From Cloeon dipterum (lineage: Eukaryota > Arthropoda > Insecta > Ephemeroptera > Baetidae): 64,000 nt of DNA. Position 1 is the stretch's first letter, and each line of letters begins with the position of its first letter. Below, one piece after another: positions 37,701-50,900 of this stretch. The notes below the pieces were generated by a model. It saw only the letters and a list, made by a program, of their open reading frames with translations. It was not told where the DNA came from and searched no databases. Both the position numbers and the translations under genes were made by a program. The stretch covers positions 12,700,501 through 12,764,500 of the forward strand of contig NC_088787.1 of the NCBI RefSeq assembly GCF_949628265.1, given 5' to 3'.

Positions 37701-40700
37701 CCACTCTACAATGTATTTACAGTGCTCAGAGTCTACAGGCGTCATTGAGGCAACATAGGCAACCACCTCCAACACCTCAAGAAAGGCTTGGCTTTCAAAG
37801 GTGACGATGGAATTGAAGTGATTCATTGCGTTCGCGGCTATGTCTGAACCATACCTGAAAACAGAGGTTTACAATTTGATGGCAAAAATATCTTAAAATT
37901 TAGCAACCTTTCCCTTAAGATTTCGTTTTTGCAAATGCTGGCCAAAAGGGTGCGTAGAAGATTCAAGGTTTCCAAGCAACCTTCAATCAAGCCAACATAA
38001 ATCATTTCATCAGAGCTCTCGTCGAAAACCTCAGAAGAGAGCAAGCAGGATATGCTCTCTACCGGATTTTGCAGAAGGAATTCAAAAATAACATCCTGCA
38101 TCTTGTTTTGCAGATATTTGCCTATCGAAGTGGTGACATTTTTCTCAATATCTTCCACTAATGTATTATCCATGAGTCGGTGGAGCAACATAGTTTTCTA
38201 TAGGATGGCACGCTGATAAAATGTTATTCCTTAATGATGCAGAAAAAAATTCACCTGAACTCCCAATGTGAAAGCCAGCTTGAGGGAAGTTTTAAGGAAC
38301 TCTTCAGCGCTTGATGAGATATTTACTTGGAAATACAATCCATTTTGTTCACTTGTTAAACAATCGAACGCCTTCCCCATCAAAATGTTGCCAACAAAAT
38401 CACTCGAAGATTCCCACGGCGCTATCTACAACCAAAGAATTAGGATTGCATCAACACATATATTTCCTCTCACCTCTTCCAAATACTGCAGCATGTTGCT
38501 CCTGGCAAGAATGAGCCACCCTTCAACAAAGCATTGCTGTTCAAATACTCGTTCTTCGTTTAAATTTAGCTGAGTTTCATCATTGACATTCAGTGAGAAG
38601 ATCGGGCGTTCACTCAAGAAGTGTCTGAATGCCGCAGTCATTTTCACCTGACTTTTAGTGTCAAGTTTCGCTGGGATGAGTTGAAAACAGTTGGATAGTG
38701 CAGTCCGCATGTTGTTAAACAGAGAGTGATTTTTTAAGGAGAATGACAAAGCACTAGGTTCAAAAACAAGCCAGCAGAGCATTTGCCAGAATTCATCAGA
38801 GAACAAGTGGCGGATTCTCGACTTTGCATTTGGTTCCAGAGATGCCAATTCGCATTTTTTGTACACAGTACAGGCAAAATCCAATATTGTTATGGTGGTT
38901 CGGCAAACTTCGTTTTCCAAATCGTCAGCTTCTCTCACAGACAAAATGACACTGTTGTCTGTTTCCATAGCAGACAGCTTAGCAATCTGCCAACTGCAGA
39001 ATTGGGCTGCAGACAAGAAAACTTGAGCGTGCGCATCAAACAGGGGGGTTAGTGCTGCTAGATTGTTTGTCATCATGAAGATGTAGCACTCTAATGAGCC
39101 TTGAAGAGTCGAAAGCCACTGAATGGGTAAGTTCTGACAAGGGGAAGGCAGCTTCTGAAGCTTATTTTCACCACTTCCTTCGCAGATTTCAAGGTATACT
39201 GTTGAACTTTTCTCTTCTAGCATGTCATGAATTGCATGCGCTGTGTCCTGTGCACCTGATCAGATGGTTAGGAAATATCCAGTTTGATTTTTTTATAAAA
39301 AAAAGTTTACCTGGGACACAGGACACGGCTAATTTGACGACTAGATCTCTGCAGACGTTTCTGCACGCTCTAAAGCGAGAGCTGCAGTTCTTGAGCAACC
39401 AAAACACTGCATCCTTTAACAGGTTTCCTTCAAATTCAGGTGGAATTCTCCTTGAAGCGGAATTCTGTAAAATAATTTTTTTGTCACAGGATTGTGATGA
39501 AGAATTTGGTTTCATTAAATTATAAATATTCTATAAAAGCTTACTTTGTTGAAAACTGAGGATTTTTCTCTTAGCACGCGCTCAACATGCCCCAGTGCTT
39601 TCACAGTTTGCTTGAGCGTGCCTGTTAAATCATCCTCAGACGAGCTCATCAAAAGACTGCTAACCAACGAGTACAGGAGTTCAAACCACCACTCGTCCAT
39701 GGTCCTCTGCTCCCTGATTATGAAATACAAGCAGTTGACCGCAAGTGCAGCACCTGGAAATTATTGATTGAGTGATATGTAATCCCAGAATGGCATAAAG
39801 TACCTAGTCTTTTGAAATGATTTGGGTGCAGACAGAAGAGTGTGATTTTTTTCAAAATACCACCAAGGCTGACTGAGGAATCAGGATTTACCATGGATCC
39901 ACACTGTTTGTAAGTCCACTGGACAAACTCTTTCAAACAGACACAGCTGAAATCTCGAAGGGCAACATTTTCCTCCTCTGCTAATCCATCCTTTAACCAA
40001 GAATCACTTATAGAAAAGGCAGAATGCTGAAAAGCTAGTGTGTTACCAGAATAGTGGTGATTAAAATGGCAGATTCGTTTGATGAAATTTTCTGCTTGCT
40101 TGTTTGAAAATGAATGATTTGCATCACCAGTGGCTGAAACAATTGCTTCACAAGGACATCAGAGTCACAACCCAGCAATATTATGGTTGGTAAGACACGC
40201 TTGGTGAGTTTTGGAAGCTCAGAGTACTCTGCTGTTGAAGAACTAATTTGCACAGCTAGAAAATTAAATTTCCATGATTGAATGAATCAAATTAAAAATG
40301 GTTCGCATGATACATTTGCCAAGAATGAAGAGTGCGCACGAGTGGAGCATTTCGCAAGCTGCAATTCTTGTGTGTCTGTCACCACTTCCAAGGGCAAGTG
40401 AGCAAATTCGAGGCAAGAAATCATCTGTTGGTGAGAAAGCAAATGAAAGATTTGAACAGCAAAATCCAGTCGAGTACCTAAAAAGATAGGAGGCTTCATT
40501 TCAGAAAACGGTAAATCAAGCTTCAACAGTTTTAGAGTGGTCCACGACACTGCCTCTTCTGCAATTTGGGAATCTTCAACTCTGATCAAGGACAAACAAG
40601 TTTGAGTGTCCAGCTGAGCCAAGAACAAGAGAATTTTTCTCTGTAAATTGGCCAAAGCTGAATCTCTCTCGCCCGCCTCTGTTTGTGTGTTGCGACGTGC

Positions 40701-43700
40701 GACTCTGTTCATTGTGTGCTTCCTTGACTGCAGCTCAACCAGTTCAACAGGCGCATCTGAGCTATCACTTTGGTCTGAAAAGTTTACAAAGGTTTAAGAA
40801 GATCTGCACTGCTATCAAGCCCTACCTTTGCTGTGCAAGTACTTGTCCAACAGTGGCACAATTGAAAATAGTAGTGGCTCCAAGGTGTTCTTTGGTAGTT
40901 TTTGATTCCACACAGACAAAGTATCGATCACTTCAGAGGTTATTTCCATGTAGCTTAAGCCCAATTTCAAAGCCATCTAGAATTTGTTTAGCAATTTACA
41001 AAATTACTTGCAAATAACCCGCAGCGATTACTCTCAAAGGCTGGTGCAAGGATGGCAGCAAATTTTTCACATGACCAACAGGAGCAGCCATTAATAGCCT
41101 AATGCATGACAGCAGAAGATCTCCTTTGAATTGGCTTGTTGAGTTGGCAACATCAGTGAGGAATCCCCCAAGCAGTTGAAAAATCTGCTTCTTCTTGCTT
41201 TTATCCTCTCCTGAATCCTAAAGTGAAGAGAAGATCGTTTGCGGTAAATTTAAAATTTAATGGTTATTCTTACATTGAAGTATTCAGACTTTTGACAAAT
41301 TTTAAGGAGGAGAGTGAGGAGCTTGTAGAATCCACTGACAAGTGGTTGTCTGGCAGATTGTAAGACAACGGTTTCAATCAAACGGTCTAGCCAAATGATT
41401 AAAGTTTCTGTTTTGACCATAGGTAGGAGATCATGGCACAGGTCCACCAAATTGACAAAAACTTGAAAGTCTTTGGGTTTGCAAGCTTCAAGGCACGTTT
41501 CTGGATCAGTGCCAAACACCTCTGGGACAGCCGCATCTGCCAAGGGCTTAAAAATGATCAATTTTAGAGAACAAAATGAACTTCATAAAGTGTCAACCTG
41601 CTGCTTCAGCTCTTGGGTGTTAAGGTTTAGCTTCTGGACAAGTTTCATGACACATTTCACAAATGCTGACAGCACAGAATCCCCAAGAATGGCTTTTCGC
41701 TCTGCAGAAATTCCTGCAGAAAACATGTTTTTTCAAGGCACATGCAAACATGAGGTTGTTTGAACAAAACCATACCTTTGAACTGTTGCTCCCGAGATAT
41801 ATTGAGAATCCCGTTCCACATGGAATGAAATCGATTGTACGTCAACAGCATGTGAGAAGCATAGGGTGTCAGTGATTCTTTGAGAATTTCTGCGTCAGCA
41901 CAAATCATGTGGGAGCACGATCTGATCACCATCTGGTACACTGATTTTTACTCGTTAATTACAGACTAAAATAAATATAAAGCTGCAGCAACTTACCTAC
42001 ATCATCTATGAACTGCTCTGCAATGTCACTTTTCTTGACTGAGAGGGTGTTGAAAGTGACCAACAAAGCTTCAATGCATCCCTCTTGTGCGAACACAGGA
42101 ATTGTTGGGTATCTCTCAAAGAGGACAACGCACAAACAAGCCAGGGTGGTCTGGTAATGTGGACCAATTCTTGGAATGGAGCCGATGATGGAACCCAGCG
42201 CCAGAACATACTTGGGTAGATACACCAAGTTCAGATTTCGTTGTTCATCAGGCCTAAAAATAGATAACTTATGCGGCAGATTTCACAAAATGATGCTGTC
42301 CACCTCAAGTATTCTTCAGCTTTTTGCAAAATGACCGCCAAAATGTCGCTGATTTGTTTAGGCTGCATGAAAGTTGCGCATGGGCTGGAAAAATCCCCAA
42401 ATCCTTGGATTGCCAGGCTCACTTCATACATTTTGCAATTGTTTTCTATAGACAGCACTTTTTCCTCGAAATATTTGATGAAATACTAAAAGTCATTTTA
42501 ATTATCTAGAGAGTCATACAAAGGTGTAACTAACTTTGAACACAGCCCTGTCTTCAGCACTAGTGCAATCTTGCATGTGCTGACCAATTAGATGGTAGAA
42601 AGTGCTGGTACCCTGGTACCCGATTTGGTGCAACTTGGAATTTTTGTGGGCCGCCCAAAACAGGAATATTTCATGCCAGAATTTGTAGTCTTCATAAATG
42701 AGGGGAGAGAGCTGAGAGCCATTTTCAACTAGGATCTTAAGGCAGGCTAAAACGCACAGAGCATATACAATATAATGGAATTTAGTCAATTAATCATGAG
42801 CACAAACTGTATTAAGTATTTTTTTTTCAATAATATCCTTGACGAAGATACCGATTGAGACTGTAGAGAGAACAATTTTACTCTATTTTATGCTCTTGTT
42901 AATATTTTTCTGTCTTGGGTAATTTACTTTGAGTGGATATTTTAAATTTAATGCCACAATTTTTTTTTTTTGCAAGTGACTAAGGAATTAAGCACTTCTT
43001 GATGTTTCTTGGAACTTACCAAGTTGAGGCCCTTTGAAAAGCTCCCTTCCTCCAGAGCTCACTTCCAATGCAAACTTTTTGTCCAGGAAATTTTTAAGTA
43101 TGGAGTATATTCTTTGCTGCGCTACCAGCTTTTCCTCTGACGTGTAAGGGTTTGCCGACATAATGTGGTTCACTCCCTCCAAACAACCCTCAACAATCAT
43201 GCTGTGCAGCTGACTGGGTTCAACTAGAGTCTGAATCGCGCATTTAATAATTTGTTTTTCTACAACTTGTCTAGATAACCTGAGATTCCAGACAACTAAG
43301 CAGGGTCTCCTCAACTTTGGCCACCTGTTGATTTACTTGATCCTTGTTGTTGCGGCAGATTAACCCCATGAGTTGATGCAGTTTTCTAAAAGCTATAGAA
43401 AATAAATAGTAAAACTATATGTGCATAACATTAAAAATTTACTTCTTTGGGGAGGTTTTTTGAAAGTTACAGCAAATCTGTGGAGGGTATCAAGTGTCTG
43501 AACTACGTCAGCAGAAGAGATGTTCCTTTTCAGATGGAAAATAGCAATCAAAATGTCCAAAGCCAACTCCTTTTCCCTTGAAGTTGTATCAATCGAAATT
43601 GCAACCTCAAGCATTAGATCCTGAACAATAGAAATTAACTACGAGAAAAAACATACTTCATCAATGATCTACCCTAATGCTTGCGATTTGTTTCAACAGC

Positions 43701-44121
43701 AGGCAATTCTTCAGGGTTTCAATCGAATCCTTTACATACTCAAGCGTTTTATTTACTATGGCCTCCAGCTCCTTGCATAGCATGATTTTCTGGATGAATG
43801 TTAACACTCCCCATTTTTCATCAAATAACACTCGGAGGTTCACACCTGGTAAAAAGGATACATACAAATGTTCAAAAAGGCTACCATATCAATATTATCG
43901 CTACCAAAATCTGCTTCCAGTAAATTTTCATTGATTTTCTGCAGCTGTTCGATTGTTTTCAGAATTTTGTCGGTTGAGTCCCTGTCAAATTGGGAATATT
44001 TTATATCAAACGCTCCTGTTGAACAGCCGGGGTCTCCTTGGTGAGGTCCATACGAATTTTGAGCTTTTGCATTCACTAACGAGTGAAGCAACCGCAAACT
44101 TGACTCTGCCTCTGTGGCCAT
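28721..44121 (-). CDS. PRKDC: DNA-dependent protein kinase catalytic subunit (DNA-PKcs)
   Basis: Ku-recruited PI3K-related kinase of non-homologous end joining in the nucleus. I resolve 47 coding exons, 12207 nt, 4068 aa (human 4128). Descending: 44121-43905, 43845-43673, 43620-43443, 43392-43280, 43230-43020, 42746-42535, 42485-42304, 42253-41997, 41940-41776, 41713-41598, 41546-41274, 41217-41008, 40976-40826, 40774-40478, 40424-40314, 40255-40047, 39990-39804, 39753-39545, 39464-39311, 39255-38474, 38425-38255, 38197-37908, 37854-37591, 37534-37304, 37250-36813, 36756-34532, 34475-34240, 34174-33946, 33890-33740, 33684-33474, 33422-33322, 33263-33128, 33067-32888, 32835-32699, 32645-32471, 32414-32285, 32232-32052, 32001-31832, 31752-31607, 31558-31356, 30994-30265, 30211-30105, 30048-29893, 29841-29561, 29390-29196, 29103-28856, 28798-28721. 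The N-terminal two thirds are HEAT-like, then FAT, kinase and FATC. Kinase motifs are intact: [10 protein letters not shown] (Asp3840, His3842, Asn3845), [13 protein letters not shown] (Asp3859; spacing of 19 as in human) and [17 protein letters not shown]. The FATC ends FWGWEPWY. Exon 26 is one 2225-nt exon. Intron 34 (32698-32646) is GC-AG; intron 40 holds a MITE. Confidence 0.97.
31043..31307. mobile_element. GC-rich MITE, copy 2 (PRKDC intron 40)
   Basis: About 265 bp with AGAGGTCTCAGCC / GGCTGAGACCTCT inverted termini. The 9-mer ATTCATTTC flanks it on both sides (31034-31042 and 31308-31316), a clear target-site duplication. The interior matches copies 1 and 3. Confidence 0.9.
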
Positions 44122-44957
44122 TGTCAAATGATCGCTTATTGTTAATTCACTTCATCGGAGATTACATATCTGGCATCTGTCTGGAAGAAAGAATAAAAAG
44201 TTCAACATATATTTAACGAACATAATAATCCTATGTGAAGTTCGTAAAATTAATCATAGATAATTAACAAAACTAGACCTGAAAGGCTCCGCACTTAGAA
44301 AGTCGATCTTTTTTAATTTTTAACCTTGTCTGAAATTTTATTGCTTCTTTAAAATGGTGTTTTTGACTGTTATTTAATCAAGCACAGGGAGAGAGATTAT
44401 TTTATTTCGCTATGTATGCTGTTACGTATGGTGTGTTTATTCACTACAGCTCTTTATCGTCTTATGCGGTCTTATGTAAACAAGGGACAACCTGACAAAA
44501 TTAATTAAAATTCGTTTGCAATCGTATCAATGATCGTTCTAATAAAATTTGGTACCCAAATACTTAAAATTATTGTTTTATAACATCTCAAATGACTTCT
44601 TTAACATTTATGGCCTAAAATTCTTGAATGTAATGCCCGAATTTTCCTGGTCATGTTGGCAACAAGGGATTCAGCTGTTGCTCCCCACCCGTGTATGCGA
44701 ACATCCCATGAAGAAACAAATTTTCAATTTTTATACACATCGCCTCGTAGATAGTTGGGAAATAATCTGTTTTTGCCAAATTCGCCTTGCACCGAGTGTC
44801 GCTGTGTCGCACTGACCCTTTTCGACACTGCTCGTCCGCCGATCGATCGCATCGAACCCGTATTAATCGTCCGTCCGCACGAGCCGCGATCGAGAGCACC
44901 GACCGAGCATCGCGGCCGCTGCCGTCGTCGGACGGTAATTAACGATGTGACCGTCCG
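44122..44957. promoter_or_regulatory. divergent upstream region, PRKDC / ADCY9
   Basis: 836 bp between two start codons on opposite strands. The left two thirds are AT-rich; from about 44790 to 44957 the sequence is GC-rich with GATCGATCGCATCG-like CpG content, matching the ADCY9 5' UTR. An in-frame TAA lies 18 nt before the ADCY9 ATG. No TATA box is obvious. Confidence 0.45.
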
Positions 44958-47900
44958 ATGCGAAACAAGAACGAGATGAAGAGGGCCAGAGTGGAGGTGC
45001 CGGGGGCCCCCGCCGAGGACGAGGATGGCGTGCAGATCAGCCTGGCGCCCTACCTGCAGACGTACCTGGCGAACGGAGGCCGCGGCTCGGACGGCTCCCA
45101 GCGCCGCCTCTCCAGCTGCCTGCCGACCCTGTTCGAGAGGGCCTCGGACACGTGGTGGGACCCTCGTTTCGACTCGGAGGTGCTCGAGGGCCAGTTCTGG
45201 CGCAGCTCCTTCCCGCAGATCCGCGAGCGCTTCCAGTTGTGCCTGGCCTACCTCTTCCTCGGCTCCCTCCTGTGGATGGGCTACTTCGGGGTGGTTCGCA
45301 CGCCCCACTGGCTCGTCATCCTACCCGTGCTGGGCCTCGTGCTGCTCATGCTGGCAGCCGCGTTCGCCCTGTCGCGCAACCAGCACTTTCAAGGCCACTA
45401 CCAGCTCGTCTCGGCCGTCGTCATCCTCTCCTCGTGCCTCTTCTCGCTGCTCTTCATCGTACCCGAGGCTCGAGAGCTGGCCGTCGACCTCACCCCCGTC
45501 GGCCTCTTCTCCCTCTGCGTCGAACTGCTGCTCATCCTCTACACGATGGTGCCGCTGCGGCTGCACGCCTGCGTCCTCATCGGCGTTGGATACTCACTGG
45601 CCTTCGAGGCCCTCACTGTCTACTTCATCCGGCCCGACGCCGCTACCGTCGTCTCGCACGTCATCCTCCACGTCTGCATCCACATCATCGGCATCCACAT
45701 CCTCGTGATGACCACGGTCCGCATGCGAGGCACCTTCGTCAAGGTGGGACAGTCGCTGCTCGTGCGCCAGCAGCTCGAAAACGAGAAGCAGCTCAAGGAG
45801 AAAATGATCCTCTCCCTCATGCCTTCAAAGGTCAGTATTGGCTTGTCTTACCACCGGGTTTTTGTACCAATGTTTAAAAAAATGTGGACAATTGATAAAG
45901 AGACTTCGCTGTTTTTTTTTTTGCTAAATAAAAACCTGAGGACCCTGGTAGCTTCCAAAGAGTAAAATCGCACTTATCTTCAAGGCTCTCAACTTCATCG
46001 TTCCAAAGGTGCGCATATCTTGCAAATCGCACCGATATACAGTGCCCGTCAGGCGTCGGTAAAGTGGCTACACATGGGAATTAAATGAGATTATCGCTCA
46101 AAAGCTACCCCGACGCTAGGATTCAATTTCTTGACTGTTCATCTGATTCACTTTTCTGACCCCCAGCATATTCTGAAGATAAAAATCAACCAATCGTGCA
46201 ATTAAATCATTCCCGTTTTTTAACCATTGACCGTCTGTTTCTAAATTTTTAAGGCGTGTTGCTTGCGCTTGCGGCAACATTGCATCCCATATATTTAGTG
46301 AAAAATTAATGTGGCGTTTTTTGAGCCATTCCAAATTTAATAAGAATAACAAAAAGCAAAATATTTTGACTTCGAAAAAGATTTTTCGGATTCATAAATT
46401 GGACCATCTGAATTAAAAATCTGCAACTATCGGCCTTGTGCAGGAACAAATTCGATCTTTTGTCAATTAAAAAATATCTTTACAAAATAAAACTTATGAA
46501 TCTGAATCTGAATATATTCCCAATGAATCACTGAAATTTTTAAAATCGATTTGCTCTAAAAATCGCAGGGTTTTTTATAATTTGTCGTGTAGTCCATTTT
46601 TTGCAATTATTTTAAAGAATTTGTGAATGTCCTTGACTTGAGTTAAGGGTAGTTCAAAAATTAAGGTGAAGTAGAGGGCAGAAACAACAATTTTGAAGAA
46701 TTTTTCTACCAGAAGTATAATTTAAAATTTTGTATTCCACAATTTTTTCCTTTCCTTTCTCACTGATTGTGAGCTCAAAACACGTGTTTTAAATTTGAAA
46801 CCATTCAACCCACTTTTAAAACTGTCTAAATTGGTTTCATAAGTCTGATAAAAAAGTGTAAAAATCTGTTTAGCAACTGAAATAGCGACCGTAAATATGA
46901 ATTAAATATATAGAGGTCTCGGCCAGCCGCGCCGCGCCAGCCGGCAAATTTTGGGTCACGTGGGCAGCCGCCGTGAATCTGGCTAATAAGCTGCGCCAGA
47001 AACGCCAGCCGCCAGTAAAAAAGGGTTAGAAATGGAATAGTGCAGGAGAAAAAAATTAAAAAAAGCACAGTCAAACTTCACGTTTAAAATATTGCCAGCC
47101 ACGCCAGCCGCCACCACTGGACAAAAAATCGGCTAAGCCGGTCCCACCAGCCGCCGCCTTAAATCTCGCGGCTGAGACCTCTCGTTAAAAAAAAACTAAA
47201 TACATTTTAGTAAATAAATAATGGTTCTAGGTGGCCGAGTGGCTGCTCAAGGAGGGGCACAGCGAGGAGGACGAGACCCTGGAGGACGAGGGCGGCTCGA
47301 TCCTGCGCAAGGTATCGACGCCGCGGACCTCCAACCCCGGCGACATCCGCTCCCTCTTCAGGCCGTTCAACATGCACTGCATGGACAACGTGTCCATCCT
47401 GTTCGCGGACATCGTTGGCTTCACGCGGATGAGCTCAAACAAGACGGCCGAGCAGCTGGTCAGCCTTCTGAACGACCTCTTCGAGCGGTTTGACGACCTG
47501 TGCGCGCGGCACGGCTGCGAGAAGATCTCGACGCTGGGCGACTGCTACTACTGCGTGTCCGGCTGTCCGCTGCCCCGACCCGACCATGCTGCCTGCTGCG
47601 TCGAGATGGGCCTTTCGATGATCGTGGCCATCCAGGCCTTCGACCGAGACCGCAACGAGGAGGTCAACATGCGCGTTGGCGTGCACACGGGCACCGTCCT
47701 CTGCGGCATCGTCGGTACCCGTCGCTTCAAGTTCGACGTCTGGTCCAATGACGTCACCCTGGCGAACCGCATGGAGTCCACCGGACAGCCGGGAAAGGTG
47801 CACATTTCCGAGGCCACTAGCAAGTACCTCAACGATATGTACGTCTTGAAGGAAGGGGACCAGGTCCAAGGTGTGTCTTTTACGTATTTATTTTTCCACT

Positions 47901-50900
47901 CTTGTTGAAATATGATTTTATTTTAGGTTTGAAATAAATCTTGTTGACATCCTGTTGGCGTCACATTAGCAGTCCCATGTCTCACCATAAAACTGCCTCC
48001 TTTTTAGTTGTGGCTTCTTAAAAAGGCGATTTTTTTTTCAGAGAATCATAATTTTGGCCTGGATTGAGGATATTTTAAAAATTGGCACTGAAAATTATCC
48101 ACATTTGACCAAGGTCACAAAAATCGAGTCAATTTTTCAAAACAAACTGGCAAACCCAAGTTTATAAAATTTCGAAAATTTGAAATATCTGATATTTTGT
48201 TATTTTTCGTTTTTTTTTTAATTCCAACCTCATTCTGCCAATTCTCGAAATGAGGTAATGCTAAGTCAGAAAATTTCAAAACCCTGCGTTTTATATTTTA
48301 ATTGCAACCTGTTTTCTCCAACTATGCCTAAAAAGTATCATTTATTTTGTCAGCCTTTAATATTAATAATGTATATCGCTTAATCGTTGCAGATATGAAG
48401 ACTTATTTCATAGTAAACAGAAAAGCCGACCTCTCGCCGAGGAGACACCAAGGAATCTCGCCAGCACCACCAACAAGGTCGACCCTGAAAGCGACCTCCC
48501 TTCCGAGCATACTCGACTCGGAACAAGAGATGGACGAGGAGCCTCTTGAGGAAATCAAAGCGCTCACTCCCCAATCTCTTCCAGAAGAAAATCAAGAAGA
48601 GACAACCTTTTGGAAATGTATTCCCTCATTTTTTTATTACCGCCACTTCTGACTTCAATCCGTTATTTATTATTTCAGGGCCTGCAAAATCGAAATCTCA
48701 AGATAAGCTGACAAATGCTAAAAATCCTGTGACTATATCTCCCACAAAAAGTGTAAGATCTCGGATTTGAAATAAATTAAAACGGATTTAATAATAACTT
48801 AAACTGTAGAAACAAAGTGGGAGTGAATTTGTGTCAACAAGTCCTGTCAGACAGCTCAAAGTACCAACCACAGAGGACCAGCTCAGCACAAGTCCCTCGA
48901 TAAACAGTAGGAAAGACTCGGGCATCCGAAGTAACAGCAGGAGAAGCAGCATCCAGCAGCAGGTACTTTCCCGCGTCCAAGAGTCAATGTGCTGTCTTAA
49001 ATCGCTGCTTTAGTAGACGCTCTTCGGTAGTGCTAAATGGTCCTCTAATTTCTTAGATTTACATGATGAATGGTTTGGCTCAGAATGATGTGATGGGGCA
49101 CCGAGTCAGCGGCTACTACACTTCCAGCCAGGATTCTATTGCAGATCCTGATGGAGGTAGGTGTTAATTTATGCTATTACAGGCTATTTTTTCTCCACCA
49201 CCTTTCAAGAAATCAAGGCAATTTGTTGACATTTTTTACCATAAATAACGCTATTGAATTGTAGCGAAAAAAATGACATATTTTCAGTATTTTTTTTCCG
49301 GCCCACTCTTCGATTATATAAAATTGAGAAAGAAATAATTAAAGCTTCTCATTAAATGCAGCAATGAATCTTGCAGAAAAAATCAAAATCGAAGACACCG
49401 AGTTCCAGTGGAACAAAATCCGCAAGTTGTCGGACCTGCAGATGATCCGGTGCGTGCAGGAGCACTCGATCGACCCCAACGACGCGTGTTACTTCTCGAA
49501 GAAGCCGCTGAACCGACTGACCCTGTTTTTCAAAGACGCGCCCATGGAGCGGGACTACCGCATGCTGGCGCACTGCGCGGACACGTCCAAGATCACGGCG
49601 CCAAACACGCTGGCCTCGGCCAGGCTCAACACATATCTCGACCTGATGGTGGCGCTTCTCGTCTTTTCGCTCATGGCAATCGGCCTGAGCGCCCTCTTCG
49701 GCTTCCAGCACACCGCATTCGTCATCACGCTCGCCCTGGCCGCCGCCATCTGCTTCTCGGTGCTCACCTGGGGCGCCTTCCGGCTCATCTGTCCCAAGCG
49801 ACCGGCGCTCTGTTGGTATCCATGGCATGTTTTCGGCGCCGTGGTGCTCAGCCTGCCGGCGCTGGCTGTGCTCACCAACTTCCATTGCAACTCGCTCTTC
49901 TCGGCCCAGGTGAAGTGTTACTCCTTCTTGATGTACTATCCGGTTTTTATTTTTCAAGTGAATTTATTTTTTTCTTTTGGTCATGGAAAGTGATTTTTAC
50001 AGCTTTATTTTACGAGTCTCAGCACGACAGTGAAATAAAGAAATTTAAAAGTTGCGTTGAACATTGAATGGACATGAAGGGTCATTTTTAAAAAATATCC
50101 GGATGTTTTACGGGATTTTGAAAATCAGCACCATAATTTTAAATATCTGAAACGCCCCTCAGAAGTGGTCTCAATGTGAGTGTGAACTTAAGTGAAAATT
50201 CCAAGGTAGTGCTCAGCTTCTTTTTCGAAAAATTCAATTTTTAATTTTAAAAAAAAATCGCAAATGTTGTGAACGCCAAATCTTGGGTTCTAAGGGTCAG
50301 AAATGCAAAAACTGTGCACCGTTCGACTTGCCTTGACTTCCCCTGGTGAGCTGATAGGTTTTTGGGTGCTCAACACCTATTTTTCGCCTTTCATCCCTTG
50401 AGTCGGAAAGTCAATATTGTAACTCGTCGCAATATTTTCTTCTTTTATATATGCCTTGAATATGAAGTATTTGACACTCCTGCCATTTCAAGGCTCAAAG
50501 CACGATCCAGTGATGCACGAAAATTGTTTAAAAACTCTTTGATTTTGACTCAAATAACCATTTAAAACCGACCTTTTTCAAAGAACGATCTTAAATTAAA
50601 CTCCTATTAAAAATAAAGTGTAAAATTCACAGTCTAGTTTTTGCTAACTTTATTTCAAATCATCATCTTGTGTTGATAAAGTTTTCAACCAAAAATGCTT
50701 TATAAATCATTATTCAAATGCTCAAAAAGGGATAAATTCAAACTGGTTCAGATTATTAGTTTTGTTGTGTTGGATTAATTGACTTATAACGAAAAAGGAC
50801 ACGTAAATTATTCATACAGACTAGATTCATTTATTTTAATTTTGTAATTTCCAAAGTTTATTTCGTTGAAAATTACGCGTAAAGTTTTCCTAATTTGAAC

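Noticed and set aside
40425-40477. Open reading through PRKDC region 40478-40287 as one exon
   Set aside because: A short intron (40477-40425) gives [16 protein letters not shown], which matches the family; the read-through frame does not.
43262-43282. Apparent frameshift in PRKDC between exons 4 and 5
   Set aside because: A 49-nt GT-AG intron (43279-43231) ending in GCGATTCAG removes the problem, keeps phase 0 and joins segments that align well with vertebrate DNA-PKcs.
44724-45308. 194-codon minus-strand frame over ADCY9 exon 1, and similar GC-rich antisense frames at 47435-47869, 49352-49957 and 52691-53350
   Set aside because: These are shadows of GC-rich coding exons on the plus strand; composition follows the codon pattern of ADCY9.
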